Assembly (NCBI GenBank): GCA_040754625.1
Contig: JBFMCF010000090.1
Coordinates: 1 to 50,402 of the forward strand
DNA: 50,402 nucleotides
Origin: a bacterium
Lineage (GTDB): Bacteria > JACRDZ01 > JAQUKH01
Reading direction: 5' to 3'
Below, piece by piece: positions 8,009 to 15,545 of the stretch; position 1 is the first letter of the stretch; the number at the start of each line of letters is the position of its first letter. The notes below the pieces were generated by a model. It had not been told where the DNA came from, searched no databases, and saw nothing but the letters and a program-made list of their open reading frames with translations. The position numbers were made by a program, and so were the translations under genes.

Positions 8009-8998
8009 ATGTTGCCTTGTAAATCCCAGGAATATCTTGTAACTCTGCTGGATACGATGAGCGATTGCATTTTTACTGTAAAGATGCCTGAAAAGACCAT
8101 TGAATATATTAATAAGGCAGGCCTTCAAATGTTTGGATACCAGCCGGAAGAAGTAATTGGCCAATCAATGCGTATATTCTACCCGGATGAACCAAGCTAT
8201 ATTTCTATGGGCCTGGCACTCCAGTCTAAAATAGCCAAAAATGAAACACAGGTTTGTTTTGAACAGGAACTGGTGGGGAAAAACGGCAAACCTGGACGGT
8301 ATGATATCATTTTTAATTTCATGTTTGACGCCGGCCAGATTACCCATATGGTCAGTGTAAACCGCGATATCACAAAGCGTTTAAAAAATGAGGAAAAACT
8401 TGTAAAGAGTCTTGAAGCTTTGCAGAAAACAATGAAAGAAATCGTACAGGCCGTATCTTTATCCGCGGAGTTAAAAGACCCTTTTGCATCAGGTCACCAG
8501 TTAAGAGTGTCCAAACTCGCAGTTGCCATAGGTAAAGAAATGGGGCTCACGGATTATCAATTGGAATCAATTGACAGGGCAAGTATGGTCCACGATATCG
8601 GAAAAATTTCCGTCCCGTCCGGGATATTAAGTAAACCCGGTAAATTAACCAAAGGTGAATTTGATTTAATGAAAGCCCATTCCGTTTACGGTTATGAATT
8701 GTTAAGTAAAATTGAATTTCCCTGGCCGATTGCGAAAATAGTCCTTCAGCACACGGAAAGAATAAACGGTTCCGGATACCCTTACGGTTTAATCGGGAAA
8801 GATATTTTACTGGAAGCCAGGATCATTTCTATCGCGGAAGTTGTTGAAGCAATGTCTTCTGAAAGGCCGTACAGGCACGCGCTTGGGATAGAAAAAGCGC
8901 TTTCTGAGATTGAAACAAACAAGGGAATACTCTACGATAAAGACGCTGCGGCCGCCTGCATAAAATTGTTCAGGGAAAAGGGTTTCAAATTCAGTTGA
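8009..8998 (+). CDS. PAS domain-containing HD-GYP-type phosphohydrolase
   Basis: HD-GYP proteins hydrolyse cyclic di-GMP or related signals. The 329 residues carry an N-terminal PAS sensor domain (about 5-122; YINKAGLQMFGYQPEEVIG, then VNRDITKR), a short linker helix and an HD-GYP domain (about 145-329). HDIGK (195-199), KPGKLTKGE and RPYRHA are present. The signature normally written HHExxDGxGYP is here HTERINGSGYP, and the later DVxDAM is AEVVEAM, so a metal-ligand His and an Asp differ from the canonical form; activity may be altered. ATG 8009 was chosen for its AAAGGAGG site; an upstream in-frame GTG at 7988 would put that site inside the gene. No transmembrane segment, so a cytoplasmic sensor. 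Confidence 0.88.
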   Translation: MLPCKSQEYLVTLLDTMSDCIFTVKMPEKTIEYINKAGLQMFGYQPEEVIGQSMRIFYPDEPSYISMGLALQSKIAKNETQVCFEQELVGKNGKPGRYDIIFNFMFDAGQITHMVSVNRDITKRLKNEEKLVKSLEALQKTMKEIVQAVSLSAELKDPFASGHQLRVSKLAVAIGKEMGLTDYQLESIDRASMVHDIGKISVPSGILSKPGKLTKGEFDLMKAHSVYGYELLSKIEFPWPIAKIVLQHTERINGSGYPYGLIGKDILLEARIISIAEVVEAMSSERPYRHALGIEKALSEIETNKGILYDKDAAAACIKLFREKGFKFS

Positions 8999-9004
8999 TT
9001 CCCG

Positions 9005-9205
9005 CTATGCCCCGGCTTCTTTTTTAAGCTTTTCTATCTCTTCCTCTAAATCCTCTATTTTCCGCCAGAGGGAAGCCGGCGCGTGATGATAATCGATGTA
9101 GCCGTTTTTCCCGTAGCAATGTTCAGGCAGGCTTTTTTTGGCTTCTTCCAGCTCCTTTTCAAGCCTCACAAGTTTGTCCTTTTTTGTTTCATTGTTTTTT
9201 CCCAT
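9005..9205 (-). CDS. Small charged coiled-coil protein, unknown function
   Basis: This 66-residue protein has two heptad-like helices (about 10-26 and 45-64, rich in E, K and L) flanking a compact segment with HCYGKNGYIDYHH. Small proteins of this form, with a Cys/His-containing turn between helices, occur as uncharacterised conserved proteins. It has a strong AGGAGG ribosome site 5-7 bases before the ATG and its own promoter (minus strand, 9254-9226), so it is a real gene. It is convergent with the HD-GYP gene, ending 6 bases from its stop. The Cys and His residues hint at metal binding, but nothing proves it. Confidence 0.75.
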   Translation of the reverse strand: MGKNNETKKDKLVRLEKELEEAKKSLPEHCYGKNGYIDYHHAPASLWRKIEDLEEEIEKLKKEAGA

Positions 9206-9225
9206 TTTGCACCTCCTGTTTTTTT

Positions 9226-9254
9226 ATTCTATCTCTTTTTATTTTATTTGTCGA
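9226..9254 (-). promoter_or_regulatory. Promoter of the small coiled-coil gene
   Basis: On the minus strand TCGACA (9254-9249), a 17-base spacer and TAGAAT (9231-9226) lie just upstream of the AGGAGG ribosome site. The predicted leader is about 14 bases. Confidence 0.5.
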
Positions 9255-9272
9255 GGCAGATTGACCTTTTTC

Positions 9273-9301
9273 TTGACAATTTATTAAAATAACTATAATA
9301 T
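9273..9301 (+). promoter_or_regulatory. Promoter of the restriction-modification genes
   Basis: TTGACA (9273-9278) is followed by TATAAT (9294-9299, 15-base spacer) or, at a better 17-base spacing, TAATAT (9296-9301). It is the only promoter-like site upstream of the methyltransferase, whose ATG lies about 70 bases further on. Confidence 0.55.
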
Positions 9302-9373
9302 AGCTTTATAAAACCTCTTCAAAAATTTAAAAAAATGTAGTATTTGAGATATTATTGATGATAAAATGTTTCC

Positions 9374-10294
9374 ATGAAAACTTTAGAATATATTATAAAA
9401 CATGGTGATTGTCTGGACGTTTTGCAGGAGTACCCGGATAATTATTTTGATCTTATTATTACGTCACCGCCATATGCGGATTGCCGGGTCAAGTCATACG
9501 GAGGGATTTCACCTGATAATTATATTGAATGGTTTCTTCCCCGTAGTAAACAGTTTTTGAGAGTTGTTAAACCAACAGGAACATTTATTTTAAATATTAA
9601 AGAAAAGGTTGTTGATGGAGAACGCCATACTTATGTTATCGAATTAATTCTCGAACTTCGGCGTCAGGGATGGCTGTGGACAGAAGAATTTATCTGGCAT
9701 AAAAAAAATTGTCATCCAGGTAAATGGCCTAATCGTTTCCGTGATGCATGGGAAAGATGTCTTCAATTCAATAAAACACGACATTTCAATATGTATCAAG
9801 AAGAAGTTATGGTTCCTATGGGAGATTGGGCACAAACAAGATTAAAGCATCTTGGCCAAAATGATGTTATTAGATTCAATTCCCAGGTTGGCAGTGGTTT
9901 TGGTAAAAATATTGCTAACTGGTTAAGCCGGGACAAAGCATACCCGTCTAATGTATTACACATGGCGACTGAGACCGGGAATCGAAATCACAGTGCTACT
10001 TTTCCACGGGATCTTCCTGAATGGTTTATTAAACTGTTCACTAAAGAGGACGATTGGATACTTGATCCATTTGTTGGATGCGGAACTGTATGTGAGGTTT
10101 CGCAGCGGCTTGGACGTAATTCCGTTGGGATAGATATTTTAAAAGAATATGTCGCATTAGCTCGTGATAAAGCAAAAGAAAAAGAATTATTACTTTGTGA
10201 AAAAACAGGGAAATATGGCGCAAATAACAAGAAACGAAATAATAAGGTTTATCGAACCAAACATTCAACAGTTTCACAAGCGAAGGCTCGATAA
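9374..10294 (+). CDS. Type II DNA methyltransferase, beta class (probably N4-cytosine)
   Basis: The enzyme transfers a methyl group from SAM to a base in a specific DNA site, protecting host DNA from the linked endonuclease. In 306 residues the catalytic motif IV, TSPPY (30-34), comes before the SAM-binding motif I, DPFVGCGT (231-238), with the target recognition region between; that order defines the beta class. SPPY rather than DPPY suggests N4-cytosine, though some N6-adenine enzymes also carry SPPY. The recognition site cannot be read from sequence. Its 3' end overlaps the endonuclease start by 80 bases, and the last about 30 residues (Lys/Asn rich) are in the overlap. Codon choice looks different from the flanking housekeeping genes, in line with transfer. 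Confidence 0.92.
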   Translation: MKTLEYIIKHGDCLDVLQEYPDNYFDLIITSPPYADCRVKSYGGISPDNYIEWFLPRSKQFLRVVKPTGTFILNIKEKVVDGERHTYVIELILELRRQGWLWTEEFIWHKKNCHPGKWPNRFRDAWERCLQFNKTRHFNMYQEEVMVPMGDWAQTRLKHLGQNDVIRFNSQVGSGFGKNIANWLSRDKAYPSNVLHMATETGNRNHSATFPRDLPEWFIKLFTKEDDWILDPFVGCGTVCEVSQRLGRNSVGIDILKEYVALARDKAKEKELLLCEKTGKYGANNKKRNNKVYRTKHSTVSQAKAR

Positions 10295-10961
10295 TCTTAC
10301 TGATCTTCAGTTAAAGAAAATTCTTTGCAGAAAGAATCCGTATTTGTTTAAAGCAATGAATCAAGACACCGCTCAGGATTTAGTGAAAACTATTCTTGAT
10401 GCACATCTTTCCTCGCAGGAAGAGGGTATTTTTGGAGGATTTCTTGAAGAGTTGGCGATTTTTATTTGCAGTAAAGTATATGGAGGCCGAAAGTCTTCTT
10501 CTGAAGGAATTGATCTTGAATTTTCGAGGGATGGAGTAGCATACATCGTTTCAATCAAGTCCGGGCCAAACTGGGGAAATAGCCGCCAGATTGCACGAAT
10601 GAAAGATGATTTTAAACGTGCCAAACGTATTTTAAGTACAAATACATTATCTCAAAATGTTGTTGCTGTAAATGGTTGTTGTTATGGGAAAGATAATAGA
10701 GCAGACAAGGGTGACTATTTAAAACTATGCGGCCAAAGATTCTGGGAATTTATATCGGGAAATGAAAATCTTTATACAGATATTATAGAACCTTTAGGAC
10801 ACAAGGCTAAGGAAAAGAATGAGAAATTTTCTGAAGAATATGCAAAGGTGATTAATAAATTTACTCGTGAATTTGCAACAGAATACTGTGATAAAGACGG
10901 ATTAATACTATGGAAAAAGCTTGTTAAATTCAATTCAGGAAAAAGTAGTACTACCTGTTAA
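10215..10961 (+). CDS. Type II restriction endonuclease, PmeII/EcoO109I-like
   Basis: This is the probable cleavage partner of the upstream methyltransferase. It has 248 residues from ATG 10215, which I prefer because family members begin close to this point (ITRNEIIRFIEPNIQQFHKRRL); an open frame continues upstream to 10164. The PD-(D/E)XK core is visible: GFLEELAIFICSKVYGG, then GIDLEF with D100, then IVSIKSGPNWGNSRQ with K115 of the SIK triad. The SGPN segment after the catalytic lysine resembles PmeII and EcoO109I-type enzymes, which cut GC-rich sites, but the actual site is unknown. The gene has a weak AGGGA ribosome site and is probably coupled to methyltransferase translation. The 248 bases after it hold only the mraZ promoter region. 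Confidence 0.85.
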   Translation: MAQITRNEIIRFIEPNIQQFHKRRLDNLTDLQLKKILCRKNPYLFKAMNQDTAQDLVKTILDAHLSSQEEGIFGGFLEELAIFICSKVYGGRKSSSEGIDLEFSRDGVAYIVSIKSGPNWGNSRQIARMKDDFKRAKRILSTNTLSQNVVAVNGCCYGKDNRADKGDYLKLCGQRFWEFISGNENLYTDIIEPLGHKAKEKNEKFSEEYAKVINKFTREFATEYCDKDGLILWKKLVKFNSGKSSTTC

Positions 10962-11081
10962 CTTACCCCATTTGTTATGCCGCTAATAACTCAATAGACT
11001 CTTTTAATACACTTCATTACTCAAACTATTTTTTAAGTCAACATCTTCCATTTTTATTTTAAAAATTTTTTAATTTTTCTC

Positions 11082-11109
11082 TTGACATCCCGGAAATAAG
11101 GTGTAAAAT
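11082..11109 (+). promoter_or_regulatory. Promoter of the dcw cluster
   Basis: TTGACA (11082-11087), a 16-base spacer and TAAAAT (11104-11109) form a good sigma-70 promoter. It is closely similar to the promoter at 48994-49022 (both read CTTGACATC and end in TGTAAAAT). It is overlapped by the MraZ-type boxes. Confidence 0.75.
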
Positions 11110-11140
11110 TTTGTATAGAAGTGTAGTAAAGTGTAATGAA
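11101..11140 (+). promoter_or_regulatory. MraZ operator: four boxes at 10-bp spacing
   Basis: GTGTA occurs at 11101, 11121 and 11131, with TTGTA at 11111, giving four units in exact 10-base phase; the last two read AAGTGTAGTA and AAGTGTAATG. MraZ is known to bind tandem short repeats of this kind (TGGG- or AAAGTG-type, 10-11 bp apart) upstream of its own gene. The boxes cover the -10 and start site, which fits autorepression of the dcw operon. Confidence 0.75.
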
Positions 11141-11209
11141 ATAAAATTTATTGTCTGAAATCCTTGTTTGGGTAGTCTCTATTTTCGGATATTTCCGGGG
11201 GAAACTGAA

Positions 11210-11641
11210 ATGTTCACAGGCGAATACCATTTCACATTAGACGAAAAGGGAAGGCTATCGATTCCTGCTAAAATGAGGCAGAAGAGAAAAGGCATTTTCA
11301 CCGTTACCCGCGGCCTGGAAAAATGCCTTTTTGTTTTTACTCCCGATGAATGGAAAAAATGGGAGAAAAAAATATCCGCAACGCCCACGACCCAGAAAGA
11401 CGCACGTTCATTTGTCCGTTTTCTTCTTTCAGGGGCCACGGAGTGCGAGGTCAATGAACAGGGGAGAATAAATCTGCCTGTGACCCTGCGTCAGTATGCG
11501 GGTATCAACAGAGACGTTGTTGTTATCGGTGTGGGCAACCGTATTGAAATCTGGAGTAAAGAGAACTGGGAGAAATATCTATCGGAATCAGAAAAGATTT
11601 TTGAGGACGCGGCTGAAAAACTGGTTGATCTGGGTATATAA
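11210..11641 (+). CDS. mraZ: Transcriptional regulator MraZ
   Basis: MraZ is a ring-forming DNA-binding protein of the AbrB/SpoVT fold that regulates the division and cell-wall operon. The 143 residues hold two SpoVT-AbrB repeats: MFTGEYHFTLDEKGRLSIPAK at the N terminus and CEVNEQGRINLPVTLR (about 84-99). Each has the conserved DEKGR or NEQGR loop that contacts DNA. ATG 11210 was chosen because the family starts MF-GEY and a GGGGGAA ribosome site precedes it; an in-frame start 14 codons upstream is less likely. It is the first gene of the dcw cluster, but a 272-bp inverted repeat separates it from rsmH. Confidence 0.96.
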   Translation: MFTGEYHFTLDEKGRLSIPAKMRQKRKGIFTVTRGLEKCLFVFTPDEWKKWEKKISATPTTQKDARSFVRFLLSGATECEVNEQGRINLPVTLRQYAGINRDVVVIGVGNRIEIWSKENWEKYLSESEKIFEDAAEKLVDLGI

Positions 11642-11644
11642 CTA

Positions 11645-11916
11645 GTGCTCTGGCAAACAAATTTCTGATAGATAGAATGCCCGGATTTGAGACAATTTCA
11701 ACGAACGACGACGAAAGGCATATCCGCAGTGATACGTCGAGGAGGAGTGAGGCAGAAATTGGCCAAAGGTGGGCATTCCCGAAGGGCAGGGCTCTTTTGC
11801 CCTGCTTCTGCGTTGCTCGTCGCATGCATACCGCAGAGGGTATGCACTGCTTCTCGCGCCTTGAATCAGGCCAAAATAGCCTCTGCTATCTATCAGAAAT
11901 TTATTTGCCAGAGCAC
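11645..11916. repeat. MITE-like inverted repeat, 272 bp, inside the dcw operon
   Basis: Terminal arms 11645-11675 and 11886-11916 are 31-base inverted repeats with one mismatch. Inside are smaller palindromes: GGGCAGGGCTCTTTTGCCCT and GCATACC-GCAGAGG-GTATGC. The inner order TGCGTT ... GCACTGCT ... GCCTTG resembles that of the 178-354 element, so the two may share ancestry. It starts 4 bases after the mraZ stop and ends just before the ribosome site of the next small ORF. No transposase is present. A frame is open through it but has no coding features. Confidence 0.75.
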
Positions 11917-11928
11917 AAGGAGTTTTCA

Positions 11929-12108
11929 GTGATTATCAAAAACAGTATAAAGGAAAGTGCTGTTCAGAAGCCGTTTATTATCTCCTGCGGCCGGCAGAGT
12001 GTTGAAAAAAAGAGCCTGCAAATATCGGGAATGAATTTCCCAAGAGATTCAAATATTGTTATAATAAAAGTTTCAGGACATTTAAAAGGAAAGATATGCG
12101 GTGAATAA
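11929..12108 (+). CDS. Small unknown protein between mraZ and rsmH
   Basis: A 59-residue ORF begins at GTG 11929 behind a good AAGGAG site (6-base spacing) and ends 8 bases inside rsmH, so the two are translationally coupled. The sequence (IIKNSIKESAVQKPFIISCG, later DSNIVIIKVSGHLKGKICGE) has a beta-strand pattern; I do not recognise it. The placement, ribosome site and overlap make it a plausible real gene. Its frame extends upstream through the inverted repeat, which I judge non-coding. Confidence 0.55.
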   Translation: MIIKNSIKESAVQKPFIISCGRQSVEKKSLQISGMNFPRDSNIVIIKVSGHLKGKICGE

Positions 12109-13003
12109 TTATTTTCATAAGCCCGTGATGCTTGATGAAGTATTAAAGTGGTTTTTGAATCTTGACGAAAATAGTTGTAACGGGGGGGTCTATGTAGACG
12201 GGACATTAGGCGGAGGCGGGCATGCTAAAGCGATTTTGGAGAAAATTCTCCCTCATGGGAGACTGGTTGGGATCGATTGCGATAAAGATGGTATTTTGGC
12301 ATCTGAGAGGCGTCTTGAAGGTTTTCGGGAAAACTTGATAATTGTAAAGGATAATTTTCGTAACATTAAGAGAATATGGGAAAAGCTTAATCTTCCCCTG
12401 GTTAACGGAATTTTATTTGATTTAGGTGTTTCTTTGCACCAGTTGAAGGAAGGGGGAAGGGGCTTTTCTTTTAGCGCGGATTATCCACTGGACATGAGGC
12501 TTGACTATGAACAGAAAGTTTCAGCGGAATATCTCGTTAATAATTTACCGTATGATGAACTTGCAAGAATAATTTTTGAATACGGCGGGGAACGTTTTTC
12601 AAGAAGAATAGCAAAGGCAATAATTTATGAACGGTCAAAACATCCGGTAAAAACAACCGGAGAGTTAGCTGAAATAGTAAAGAAAACGGTGCGCGGGAGA
12701 GGTAAAATTCACCCGGCTACAAGGACCTTCCAGGCTTTGAGGATTGCGGTAAACGATGAACTTAAGGCACTGGAGGAAGGGCTTTCATGCGCGCTGGATA
12801 TTCTCACAGTTAAAGGAAGAATTGTAGTCATAAGTTATCATTCATTAGAGGACAGGATAGTAAAAAATAAATTCAGGGACAAAGCAAAAGAAGGCGGTTT
12901 TGTGCTTTTGACAAAGAAACCTTTAATTCCCTCATTAGAGGAAATCATGGAAAATCCAGGCAGCAGGAGCGCTAAGATGCGGGTGATTGAAAGAATTGCT
13001 TAG
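12101..13003 (+). CDS. rsmH: 16S rRNA (cytosine-1402-N4)-methyltransferase RsmH
   Basis: RsmH (MraW) methylates N4 of C1402 in 16S rRNA and is a standard second gene of the dcw cluster. The 300 residues show HKPVMLDEVL at the start, the SAM-binding DGTLGGGGHAKAIL (about 34-47), LFDLGVSLHQL and MRLD, and the end YHSLEDRIVKNKFR followed by KPLIPS-EE--NPGSRSAKMRVIE. The start is GTG 12101, overlapping the preceding small ORF by 8 bases. All family motifs are intact and the length is usual. Confidence 0.96.
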   Translation: MNNYFHKPVMLDEVLKWFLNLDENSCNGGVYVDGTLGGGGHAKAILEKILPHGRLVGIDCDKDGILASERRLEGFRENLIIVKDNFRNIKRIWEKLNLPLVNGILFDLGVSLHQLKEGGRGFSFSADYPLDMRLDYEQKVSAEYLVNNLPYDELARIIFEYGGERFSRRIAKAIIYERSKHPVKTTGELAEIVKKTVRGRGKIHPATRTFQALRIAVNDELKALEEGLSCALDILTVKGRIVVISYHSLEDRIVKNKFRDKAKEGGFVLLTKKPLIPSLEEIMENPGSRSAKMRVIERIA

Positions 13004-13009
13004 CAAGCT

Positions 13010-13082
13010 AAAAGAGTTATAGAGTTTCAGAGTTTGGGAGTTTTTGACTCTTAAACTCTTGGAACGCCAAAATTTCTAAACT
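13010..13082. repeat. GAGTTT-type oligo repeat between rsmH and ftsL
   Basis: GAGTTAT, GAGTTTC, GAGTTTG and GAGTTTT recur in series and are answered by ACTCTTAAACTCTT, giving an imperfect palindrome. It begins just after the rsmH stop and ends before the TAAGGAG ribosome site of ftsL. It carries no ORF and no clear promoter. Confidence 0.5.
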
Positions 13083-13099
13083 GATTTTAAGGAGTTAAC

Positions 13100-13429
13100 A
13101 TGTTTCAGGAAGGTTATCTTTCAGGAAGCACGGTTTTTGAAATATTTGATAAAATAAAAAACCGGGAAGAACTAAAAATAATGATTCTTACGTCTGTTTT
13201 TGTCCTGGGAATAATATTTATTTTCCTTTTTTATATATACCAGAGAATGGAAGTGAGAGAAAAGGTTTATTTGATAAACCAGATGCAGGAAGAACAAAAA
13301 AAACTGGTTGAGGAAAACCGGAGCTTGCAATTGGAGGCCGCGAGCCTGCGTTCACTGGACCGTATTGAACATATCGCAAGGGAACAGCTGGGATTAAATG
13401 TTCCCGGGGATGTCCGGAATCTGAATTAA
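13100..13429 (+). CDS. ftsL: Cell division protein FtsL-like
   Basis: FtsL forms a complex with FtsB and FtsQ that activates septal peptidoglycan synthesis. The 109-residue bitopic protein has a cytoplasmic tail, one transmembrane helix (about 30-50, ILTSVFVLGIIFIFLFYIY) and a periplasmic coiled coil (about 52-90, INQMQEEQKKLVEENRSLQL). It ends IEHIAREQLGLNVP, the conserved end of FtsL/DivIC proteins. It has an AAGGAG site 5-6 bases before ATG. Identity rests on topology, ending and position between rsmH and ftsI. Confidence 0.9.
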   Translation: MFQEGYLSGSTVFEIFDKIKNREELKIMILTSVFVLGIIFIFLFYIYQRMEVREKVYLINQMQEEQKKLVEENRSLQLEAASLRSLDRIEHIAREQLGLNVPGDVRNLN

Positions 13430-13482
13430 GTGCTCTTTTACATGTAACAGAGCACTATAAAGGGGCACTTGGAGGGAAGATT

Positions 13483-15483
13483 GTGCTTGGCAAAAAAACA
13501 AAATTTCGCATAGTCACTTTTTTTATTTTTTTAGGAGTGGCTATTTTTTTTATTATTCTTCGCTTAGTTCAAGTCCAGATTATCCAGCATAAAAATTTCT
13601 CGCAAAAAGCTTCACGCCAGCACCAGAAAATTGTTAATCTTCAGCCCAAAAGAGGCGCCATATATGACCGCAAAATGAGAGAATTGGCGGTAAGTGTTTC
13701 CATGTATTCTATTTATGGTGAACCGAAAAAAATAAAAGACCCAATGGAGGCCGCGGAAGTTTTAGCGGAAATACTGGAGATTGACAATAAAAAGATTATC
13801 GGGTATTTGACAAGCGACAGGGCATTTGTCTGGATTGCACGGCGTATTGAGAGGAAAAAATCCAGGAAAATAAAGGAATTGGACATCAAAGGCATTGGTA
13901 TTATTGAGGAAAATAAAAGATTTTATCCTAAAAAAGAACTATGCGCCCAGGCAATCGGTTTTGTAGGACTGGATGATGACGGTATGGAAAATAAAGGACT
14001 TGAAGGCATAGAATTTTATTATGATAAATATGTCAAAGGAAACCCGGGTTTGCTTATCACTGAGAAGGATGCTATGGGGCGCAATATTTCAACCAATGTG
14101 GAATCTGTTATCCCTTCAACTGAAGGAAACAGTATTGTTTTGACTATTGATGAGGTGATTCAGCATATTACCGAGAGGGAACTTTGCAAAGGAGTGGAAA
14201 AATTTAATCCTAACTGGGGAATGGCCATTGTTATGGATCCTGCGACTTTTGAGATCCTTGCCATGGCAAACTGGCCGTTTTATAATCCTAATGATTTTCC
14301 CAGGTATCCGAATTCTGTCAGGCGCAACAGGGCTGTTACGGATTTATTTGAACCCGGGTCAAGTTTTAAGGTGGGGGTTATGTCGGGTTTGCTGGAAGAT
14401 GATATTGTGTCTCCTTCTGATATTATTGATTGTGAGAAGGGGGTTTATTTTGTATATAACCATGCTGTCCATGATTCTCATATCTATGATACTTTGACAT
14501 TTAAAGAAGCGATGGGGAAATCAAGCAATATCGCTGTTATTAAATCAGTGCAGAAATGGAGCCCCAGAAAACTGTATCAATATTTATGTTCGTTCGGTTT
14601 TGGTGAAAAGACAGGTATTGACCTGCCCGGAGAAGTTCCCGGCAGTATTCCTTCACCTGATAAATGGTCAAAACTTTCAATAGGAGCAATTCCTATAGGC
14701 CAGGAAGTAGCGGTCACCGGGCTTCAATTGATTCAGCCTTTGGCGGTAGTGGCAAACAAAGGAATTCTCATGAAACCCTATATTGTCAAATCTATTAATG
14801 ATAAAAATGGTGTTGTGAAAGAATTTCGTCCTAAACCGATAAGGCGTGTAATATCTGAAGAAACTGCGGAAAAGGCAAAAGATATTTTGGAGGGTGTTGT
14901 TCTAAACGGTACCGGCCGGAGGGCCCGTATGACAAACTATAGAGTCGCCGGCAAGACCGGCACTGCTAAAAAATTCGATTTTGAGTTAAAAAAATACAGC
15001 AACGAAAAATTACTTATTTCTTTCGCAGGCTTTGCGCCGGTAAAAAATCCGAAAATTTGTGTGCTTGTGGTATTGGATGAAGCCAAGTCTGATGATACAG
15101 AAATCTGGGGGGAAACTATATGTGTCCCGATTGCAAGAGAAATAATAAGAGAAACCCTGAGATACCTGAATGTCCCACAGGAGATGCAGGATATAGCGTG
15201 CCAGGATCGGAAGATTGCCGCGGATTCGAAGGATATTAACGAGAGAGATACAGATAATATTTTAATAAAGGATAAAGAAAAAATAAATGACACAACTTTT
15301 CAAAATATTGTAATGCCCAAAGTAATCGGGCTTACCATGAGAGAGGCATTGAATGTAATGTGCAATTATCAGATTAAAGTGAAGTTTGAGGGGAGCGGGG
15401 TCGTAGTCAGGCAGTCTCCCCCGCCGGGAACAGTGATTAAAAAATTTCAGGAGGGTGTTTTATATTTTGAGGATAAAACTTAA
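13483..15483 (+). CDS. ftsI: Penicillin-binding protein FtsI (septal transpeptidase) with PASTA domain
   Basis: FtsI cross-links septal peptidoglycan together with FtsW. The 666 residues comprise a membrane anchor (about 9-31), a PBP dimerisation domain (about 50-200; PKRGAIYDRKMRELAVS), and the transpeptidase domain with SxxK active site S293-SFK296, SSN (347-349) and KTG (491-493). A single PASTA domain (about 610-666; MPKVIGLTMREALNVM, then QSPPPGTVI) ends it, as in SpoVD-type or many non-proteobacterial FtsI proteins. The start is GTG 13483 behind GGAGGG. The next gene is murF; no murE lies between. Confidence 0.95.
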   Translation: MLGKKTKFRIVTFFIFLGVAIFFIILRLVQVQIIQHKNFSQKASRQHQKIVNLQPKRGAIYDRKMRELAVSVSMYSIYGEPKKIKDPMEAAEVLAEILEIDNKKIIGYLTSDRAFVWIARRIERKKSRKIKELDIKGIGIIEENKRFYPKKELCAQAIGFVGLDDDGMENKGLEGIEFYYDKYVKGNPGLLITEKDAMGRNISTNVESVIPSTEGNSIVLTIDEVIQHITERELCKGVEKFNPNWGMAIVMDPATFEILAMANWPFYNPNDFPRYPNSVRRNRAVTDLFEPGSSFKVGVMSGLLEDDIVSPSDIIDCEKGVYFVYNHAVHDSHIYDTLTFKEAMGKSSNIAVIKSVQKWSPRKLYQYLCSFGFGEKTGIDLPGEVPGSIPSPDKWSKLSIGAIPIGQEVAVTGLQLIQPLAVVANKGILMKPYIVKSINDKNGVVKEFRPKPIRRVISEETAEKAKDILEGVVLNGTGRRARMTNYRVAGKTGTAKKFDFELKKYSNEKLLISFAGFAPVKNPKICVLVVLDEAKSDDTEIWGETICVPIAREIIRETLRYLNVPQEMQDIACQDRKIAADSKDINERDTDNILIKDKEKINDTTFQNIVMPKVIGLTMREALNVMCNYQIKVKFEGSGVVVRQSPPPGTVIKKFQEGVLYFEDKT

Positions 15484-15490
15484 TAGTTAT

Positions 15491-15520
15491 TCCGCCAGAG
15501 GCGGATCCGCCTTTGGCGGA
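15491..15520. repeat. Double TCCGCC/GGCGGA palindrome
   Basis: TCCGCCAGAGGCGGA and TCCGCCTTTGGCGGA abut to make a 30-base nearly perfect palindrome. It sits 8 bases after the ftsI stop and is the same repeat type as those in rnpB and its terminator. There is no T run, so it is not a clear terminator. Confidence 0.75.
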
Positions 15521-15545
15521 AAGTTGAAAAGAGATTACAAAAAAA

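Noticed and set aside
11677-11928. Long N-terminal extension of the 59-residue ORF
   Set aside because: This part reads through the inverted repeat; codon pattern is not protein-like and a better start with AAGGAG exists at 11929.
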